Shown piece after piece: positions 6,405-10,297 of a DNA stretch of 10,297 nt. Position 1 is the first letter of the stretch. The number at the start of each line of letters is the position of its first letter. This DNA is from an uncultured Erysipelotrichaceae bacterium (GTDB taxonomy: Bacteria; Bacillota_I; Bacilli_A; Erysipelotrichales; Erysipelotrichaceae): the NCBI GenBank assembly GCA_900314345.1, contig OMUX01000240.1, forward strand, positions 1-10,297, in the 5' to 3' direction. The notes below the pieces were generated by a model that was not told where the DNA came from, ran no database searches, and was given only the letters and a program-made list of their open reading frames with translations. The position numbers and the translations under genes were made by a program.

Positions 6405-7675
6405 TGCGTATCTATGAAATGGGAAAGATCAAGGATGAAGAGATCTTCGCCCGCAGTGAAGACACACGCAGTGTCACAGAAACGGTTGCGTCCATCCTGA
6501 AGGATGTGAAGGAAAACGGCGATGCGGCACTCAGAAAGTATGCCCTGCAGTTTGACAATGCCGTGATCCATGACTTCCGGGTTTCCGAAGAGGAAATCAA
6601 TGAAGCCCTTGCAAAGGTGGAGCCTTCCTTCCTGAAGATCCTGGAAGAGGCAGCGGACAACATCCGCCGCTATCATGAACACCAGAAGCGCAGCGATTTC
6701 GTTGTCACGGACAGGGACGGACAGATGCTTGGCCAGAGGGTCATTCCTCTGGAGAAGGTCGGCATCTATGTCCCGGGCGGCACGGCTGCCTATCCTTCCA
6801 CGGTGCTCATGGATTCCATTCCGGCAAAGGTGGCCGGCGTAAGGCGCATCGTCATGGTCACCCCGTGCAAGGAAGAGGGAATTTCCCCCTACATCCTGGC
6901 CGCCGCAAAGACGGCCGGCATCGATGAAATCTACAAGACCGGCGGTGCCCAGGCCATCGCTGCCCTTGCCTATGGAACGGAAAGCATTCCGGCTGTGGAC
7001 AAGATCGTCGGACCGGGCAATGCCTTTGTGGCAGAAGCCAAGAAGCAGGTATTCGGCAAGGTCGGCATCGACATGGTTGCCGGACCTTCCGAAGTACTGG
7101 TGCTGGCAGATGAAAGCGCAGATCCCTCCTGGGTTGCGGCAGATCTTCTTTCCCAGGCAGAGCATGACAGGATGGCAAGCGCAGTGCTTGTCACAGACAG
7201 CCTGCAGCTGGCCGAAGCTGTGCAGACAGAGATTGAAGTGCAGCTGAAGAAGCTTGTACGGGAAGACATTGCAAGGACTTCCATTGAAAACAACGGGAAG
7301 ATCATTGTCGCAAGGAATCTCATGGAAGGAGTGGAGGCGGCCAACCGCATCGCGCCGGAACACCTGGAGATCTGTACGGAACATCCGTTTGATCTTCTGC
7401 CTTCCATCCGCAATGCAGGTTCCGTATTCCTTGGCAAATACGATCCCGAGCCGGTCGGAGATTACTTTGCCGGCATGAACCATACCCTGCCCACAAGCGG
7501 CACGGCAAGATTCGCTTCGCCATTGTCCGTGGATGACTTCGTCAAGAAGATGCAGTTCAGCTACTACACCGAGGATGCCTTGAAGAGAGACTATCAGAAG
7601 GTAGCGGAATTTGCGGACAATGAAGGACTGACAGCACATGAAAGAGCGGTAAGGATCCGCTTTGAGAAGATATGA
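6401..7675 (+). CDS. hisD: Histidinol dehydrogenase
   Basis: It performs the last two NAD-dependent oxidations, histidinol to histidinal to histidine, with a bound zinc. The 424 residues match the family. Motifs in order are VPGGTAAYPSTVLM (124-137), KTGGAQAIAALAYG (179-192), VGPGNAFVAEAKK (203-215), AGPSEVLVLAD (227-237), SQAEHD (251-256), APEHLEI (318-324) and VGDYFAGMNHTLPTSGTARF (352-371). Residues equivalent to the E. coli zinc and catalytic set are all present: Gln252, His255, Glu320, His321, Asp354 and His413. The start at ATG 6401 overlaps the hisG stop by 4 nt. GGGAGG (6385-6390) is 10 nt upstream, whereas a second ATG at 6404 is farther away. No sign of damage. Confidence 0.98.
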   Translation: MMRIYEMGKIKDEEIFARSEDTRSVTETVASILKDVKENGDAALRKYALQFDNAVIHDFRVSEEEINEALAKVEPSFLKILEEAADNIRRYHEHQKRSDFVVTDRDGQMLGQRVIPLEKVGIYVPGGTAAYPSTVLMDSIPAKVAGVRRIVMVTPCKEEGISPYILAAAKTAGIDEIYKTGGAQAIAALAYGTESIPAVDKIVGPGNAFVAEAKKQVFGKVGIDMVAGPSEVLVLADESADPSWVAADLLSQAEHDRMASAVLVTDSLQLAEAVQTEIEVQLKKLVREDIARTSIENNGKIIVARNLMEGVEAANRIAPEHLEICTEHPFDLLPSIRNAGSVFLGKYDPEPVGDYFAGMNHTLPTSGTARFASPLSVDDFVKKMQFSYYTEDALKRDYQKVAEFADNEGLTAHERAVRIRFEKI

Positions 7676-8295
7676 TAGCGGTAATTGACTATGGGGCAGG
7701 GAACCTGTTCTCCCTTTCCGGTTCCCTGAAGAAGATCGGGGAGGAAGCAGTCATCACAAACGACCCTGCTGTCCTTGACAAAGCAGATCATCTGATCCTG
7801 CCGGGGGTAGGTGCTTTTGAAGATGCCATGATCAAGCTTGGATCCACAGGACTCATTGATCCGCTCAAGGAGGAAGTGAACCAGGGAAAGCCGCTGCTGG
7901 GAATCTGTCTGGGCATGCAGATGCTGTTTGAGGCAAGCGAAGAGTTCGGCATGCACCAAGGACTCGGGCTGATTCATGGCACGGTGAAGGACATCCGTCC
8001 GTATCTCACAGAGAAGCTGGATATTCCCCATATGGGATGGAACAGACTGCAATTCCAGAAGCCTTCTGAAATCTACAAAGGAATTCCGGAAGGAACGTAT
8101 GTCTACTTCGTGCATTCCTTTGCGGCATTTGACTGTGAAGAAAACCTCACGGCCACGGCAGACTACAGCATTCCTCTGACGGCCAGCGTGCAGAAGGACA
8201 ATATCTACGGCACGCAGTTCCATCCGGAGAAAAGCGGTCCCGTCGGTCTTGCGATCCTGAAGAACTTCTGTCATACGAAAGGAAGGAATGTATGA
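7672..8295 (+). CDS. hisH: Imidazole glycerol phosphate synthase, glutaminase subunit
   Basis: A class I glutamine amidotransferase that releases ammonia from glutamine and channels it into HisF. The 207 residues carry the N-terminal IDYGAGNLFSL, the PGVGAF loop (44-49), nucleophile Cys79 in GICLGMQ (77-83) and the His184/Glu186 pair in TQFHPEKSG (181-189). The catalytic triad is complete. The ATG overlaps the hisD stop as ATGA. Only a weak GAGAAG (7664-7669), 2 nt from the start, is present, so expression probably relies on translational coupling with hisD. Its partner hisF follows after hisA. Confidence 0.98.
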   Translation: MIAVIDYGAGNLFSLSGSLKKIGEEAVITNDPAVLDKADHLILPGVGAFEDAMIKLGSTGLIDPLKEEVNQGKPLLGICLGMQMLFEASEEFGMHQGLGLIHGTVKDIRPYLTEKLDIPHMGWNRLQFQKPSEIYKGIPEGTYVYFVHSFAAFDCEENLTATADYSIPLTASVQKDNIYGTQFHPEKSGPVGLAILKNFCHTKGRNV

Positions 8296-9011
8296 TCCTG
8301 CTGCCGGCCATTGATCTTTATGAAGGAAAGGCAGTCCGCCTGTATCAGGGTGATTATCGGAAGATGACGGTCTACAGCGAGCATCCCGTGGAACTTGCAA
8401 GGAAGATCGAAGCAGCAGGGGCATCTGCTCTTCATGTTGTGGATCTGGAAGGCGCAAAGTCCGGGACGACGCCGAATCTTTCCGTCATTGAGGAAATTGC
8501 AGAAGAGACGAACCTCAGGGTGGAATGCGGCGGCGGCATCCGGTCCATGGAAACCATTACGGACTATATCAATGCCGGAGTGAGCCGGGTGATCCTTGGC
8601 TCAAGAGCCATTGAGGATGAAGACTTCCTGAAGGAAGCCTTTGCACAATACGGGGAACGGATTGCCGTCGGTGTGGACGCAAAGGATGAAAAGATTGCCG
8701 TGCATGGCTGGACGAAGATCCTGGATCTGAACGTGTTTGACTATCTCGAACATGCTGCAGCACTTGGCATTCAGAATGTCATCTGCACGGATATTGCAAG
8801 GGACGGTGCCATGCAGGGCACCAATGTCCCGTTCTATCAGAACATCATCGCCAGGATTCCTGCACTGCATGTGATTGCAAGCGGCGGGGTCAGTTCCCTC
8901 AATGATCTGCGGGCACTGAAGGAAGCAGGCTGCCATGGAGCGATCCTTGGCAAGGCCATGTATACCGGTGCTGTGGACCTGAAGGCGGCACTCAAGGAGG
9001 TACAGTCATGA
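8292..9011 (+). CDS. hisA: Phosphoribosylformimino-AICAR-P isomerase (ProFAR isomerase)
   Basis: A beta/alpha barrel that converts ProFAR to PRFAR by an Amadori rearrangement (step 4). The 239 residues match the family. The catalytic aspartates are Asp8 in PAIDLYEGKAVRL and Asp167 in CTDIARDGAMQGTN (165-178). Phosphate-binding glycine loops are ECGGGIRS (78-85) and IASGGVSS (195-202). The IDLYEGKAVRLYQGD start and the CTDIARDG form identify HisA rather than its homologue HisF or the dual-substrate PriA of actinobacteria. AAAGGAAGG (8278-8286) precedes the ATG, which overlaps the hisH stop by 4 nt. Confidence 0.97.
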   Translation: MILLPAIDLYEGKAVRLYQGDYRKMTVYSEHPVELARKIEAAGASALHVVDLEGAKSGTTPNLSVIEEIAEETNLRVECGGGIRSMETITDYINAGVSRVILGSRAIEDEDFLKEAFAQYGERIAVGVDAKDEKIAVHGWTKILDLNVFDYLEHAAALGIQNVICTDIARDGAMQGTNVPFYQNIIARIPALHVIASGGVSSLNDLRALKEAGCHGAILGKAMYTGAVDLKAALKEVQS

Positions 9012-9766
9012 TCACCAAGAGAATCATTCCCTGCCTGGATGTCAAGGACGGCAGGGTGGTCAAGGGAAAGAACTTTGAAGGACTGAAGGATGTCAATGAT
9101 CCGGTGACTCTGGCAGACTACTACAGCAAAGCCGGTGCAGACGAGCTTGTCTTCTATGACATCACTGCTTCCGCGGAAGGAAGGAAGCTGTTCACGGACA
9201 TCCTGCAGAAGACAGCCAGCCATGTGTTCATTCCGCTGACCGTCGGCGGGGGCATCAGCACGGTGGATGACTTTGACCGGGTGCTGCACTGCGGTGCAGA
9301 CAAGGTCAGCGTCAACAGCGGTGCCATCAAACACCCTGAGATCATTCCCGAAGCAGCACGGAAGTATGGCAGCCAGTGTGTCGTGCTTTCCGTTGATGCA
9401 AAGCGTGTGGACGGGAAATTCCATGTCTTCCTCAACGGCGGAAGGATTGATACCGGCATGGATGCCCTGGAATGGATCAAGGACGGGGTGGAACACGGAG
9501 CCGGGGAAGTCGTGCTGAACTCCATTGATACCGACGGTGTCAGAGAAGGCTTTGACATTGAGATGCTCAAGGCGGTCAACAGCCTGGTATCCGTTCCGGT
9601 TATTGCAAGCGGCGGTGCCGGTTCCATTCAGGACTTCATTGACCTGTTTCATGAAATCTCGGATCTTTCCGCAGGACTTGCAGCAAGCATCTTCCACTAT
9701 GGTGATGTGAAGATCGAGGATCTGAAGGAAGCATTACGAAAGGAAGGCATAGCGGTCAGAATATGA
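9008..9766 (+). CDS. hisF: Imidazole glycerol phosphate synthase, cyclase subunit
   Basis: A beta/alpha barrel that uses ammonia from HisH to convert PRFAR into imidazole glycerol phosphate and AICAR, linking histidine to purine synthesis. The 252 residues show RIIPCLDVKDGRVVKG (5-20) with catalytic Asp11, LTVGGGI (77-83), SVDAKR (128-133) with Asp130, NSIDTDG (171-177) with Asp176, and IASGGAGS (199-206). AAGGAGGT (8994-9001), 6 nt ahead of the ATG, is one of the strongest ribosome binding sites here, perhaps to balance HisF against HisH. The ATG overlaps the hisA stop by 4 nt. Confidence 0.98.
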   Translation: MITKRIIPCLDVKDGRVVKGKNFEGLKDVNDPVTLADYYSKAGADELVFYDITASAEGRKLFTDILQKTASHVFIPLTVGGGISTVDDFDRVLHCGADKVSVNSGAIKHPEIIPEAARKYGSQCVVLSVDAKRVDGKFHVFLNGGRIDTGMDALEWIKDGVEHGAGEVVLNSIDTDGVREGFDIEMLKAVNSLVSVPVIASGGAGSIQDFIDLFHEISDLSAGLAASIFHYGDVKIEDLKEALRKEGIAVRI

Positions 9767-10113
9767 TTACAGCAGATGACATCCATTGGGATGACAGGGG
9801 CTTGTGTCCCTGCATTGTCCAGGACTATTACACGAAGCGTGTGCTGACGCTTGCCTACATGAACAGGGAAAGCTTCAATATCACCCTGGAGAAAGGACTG
9901 ACCTGTTTCTGGAGCAGAAGCAGGAAGGAACTGTGGCTGAAAGGTGCAACATCAGGCAACTACCAGCATGTGGTGCGCATGGAGGCGGATTGTGATGCGG
10001 ATGCGATTCTGGTGCAGGTCATCAAGGACGGACCGGCATGCCATCTGGGGCATGATTCATGCTTTGATACGGAGCTGAACATGGATTTCAGCAAGGAGAA
10101 CAAACATGAGTGA
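9763..10113 (+). CDS. hisI: Phosphoribosyl-AMP cyclohydrolase (monofunctional)
   Basis: It opens the adenine ring of phosphoribosyl-AMP (step 3), using zinc and magnesium. The 116 residues match the stand-alone enzyme. Motifs are VLTLAYMN (27-34), [18 protein letters not shown] (49-66), the metal-binding [11 protein letters not shown] (76-86) and [12 protein letters not shown] (90-101), with Cys77, Cys93 and Cys100 as likely zinc ligands. The hisE activity is not fused but encoded by the next, overlapping gene. The ATG overlaps the hisF stop by 4 nt. No close Shine-Dalgarno is seen; the nearest purine-rich site ends at 9747, so coupling to hisF is likely. Confidence 0.97.
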   Translation: MITADDIHWDDRGLCPCIVQDYYTKRVLTLAYMNRESFNITLEKGLTCFWSRSRKELWLKGATSGNYQHVVRMEADCDADAILVQVIKDGPACHLGHDSCFDTELNMDFSKENKHE

Positions 10114-10297
10114 AGAGAAGTTTACACTGAATACACTGTATGAACTGCTGGAAGGAAGGAAGAAGGATCTCCCCGAAGGCTCCTATACGACATATCTGTT
10201 CCAGAAGGGACTCGACAAGATCCTTAAGAAGGTGGGTGAGGAATCCACAGAGGTCATTATTGCCGGCAAGGACAGAGATCATAAGGAAACCGTCTAT
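10106..10297 (+). CDS. hisE: Phosphoribosyl-ATP pyrophosphatase, 3' end beyond the window
   Basis: An open frame of 64 codons begins with ATG 10106 and runs to the window edge without a stop. Its protein begins [17 protein letters not shown] and continues with [17 protein letters not shown] and [14 protein letters not shown], the signature of the all-alpha MazG-like HisE, whose acidic GEES/TEV residues bind magnesium. It removes pyrophosphate from phosphoribosyl-ATP (step 2). Stand-alone HisE is usually near 100 residues, so roughly a third is missing. AAGGAG (10093-10098) lies 7 nt ahead of the ATG. The gene overlaps hisI by 8 nt. Confidence 0.95.
   Translation, partial: MSEEKFTLNTLYELLEGRKKDLPEGSYTTYLFQKGLDKILKKVGEESTEVIIAGKDRDHKETVY

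Noticed and set aside
6143..7639. A 498-codon open frame on the minus strand, longer than hisD itself
   Set aside because: It lies wholly antisense to hisG and hisD, whose complete motifs fix the coding strand. Its translation shows no recognisable domain and is rich in His, Cys and Arg, as expected of antisense frames opposite biased codons.
7594..8457. A 287-codon minus-strand open frame opposite hisD, hisH and hisA
   Set aside because: It crosses three real plus-strand genes and has no recognisable motif.
8837..9697. A 286-codon minus-strand open frame opposite hisA and hisF
   Set aside because: It is a shadow of two well-defined barrel enzymes with no domain of its own.

Overview
The window reads as chromosomal DNA of a Gram-positive gut-type Bacillota, most plausibly Erysipelotrichia or a related Clostridia-like lineage. 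This rests on moderate GC, near-consensus AGGAGG ribosome binding sites, the short-form HisG plus HisZ pair, a BMP-family protein with a ParB-like front half, and a tRNA gene without an encoded CCA. The exact genus cannot be fixed by eye. All genes lie on the + strand. I see no mobile element, CRISPR array, phage gene or pseudogene.

Layout. (1) Bases 1-180: the 3' part of a tRNA-Lys(TTT) gene, a complete tRNA-Gly(TCC) gene and a hairpin/U-tract terminator. (2) Bases 200-3999: a cytoplasmic-looking BMP/PnrA-like protein with a ParB-like N-terminal region, overlapped by 4 nt by a small metallophosphoesterase gene. After 38 nt comes alanine racemase (alr), closed by a clear intrinsic terminator. 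(3) Bases 4000-4117: a regulatory gap with a plausible sigma-A promoter and two perfect short palindromes, but no T-box. (4) Bases 4118-10297: a tightly packed histidine operon in the order hisB-hisZ-hisG-hisD-hisH-hisA-hisF-hisI-hisE. The last gene runs off the window.

How the genes work together. HisZ and short HisG form the ATP phosphoribosyltransferase (step 1). HisE and HisI hydrolyse the product and open its ring (steps 2-3). HisA isomerises it (step 4). HisH and HisF form the glutamine-dependent imidazole glycerol phosphate synthase, which also releases AICAR to purine synthesis (step 5). HisB dehydrates IGP (step 6), and HisD performs the last two oxidations. The aminotransferase HisC (step 7) and a histidinol-phosphate phosphatase (step 8) are not in the window; HisB has no fused phosphatase domain. 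These two activities must lie downstream of hisE or elsewhere. Nearly every junction in the operon is a 4-nt ATGA-type overlap, which implies translational coupling.

Most of the window is well-understood core metabolism. The parts that deserve a second look are the ParB-like/BMP protein with its coupled phosphoesterase, and the regulatory gap ahead of hisB.
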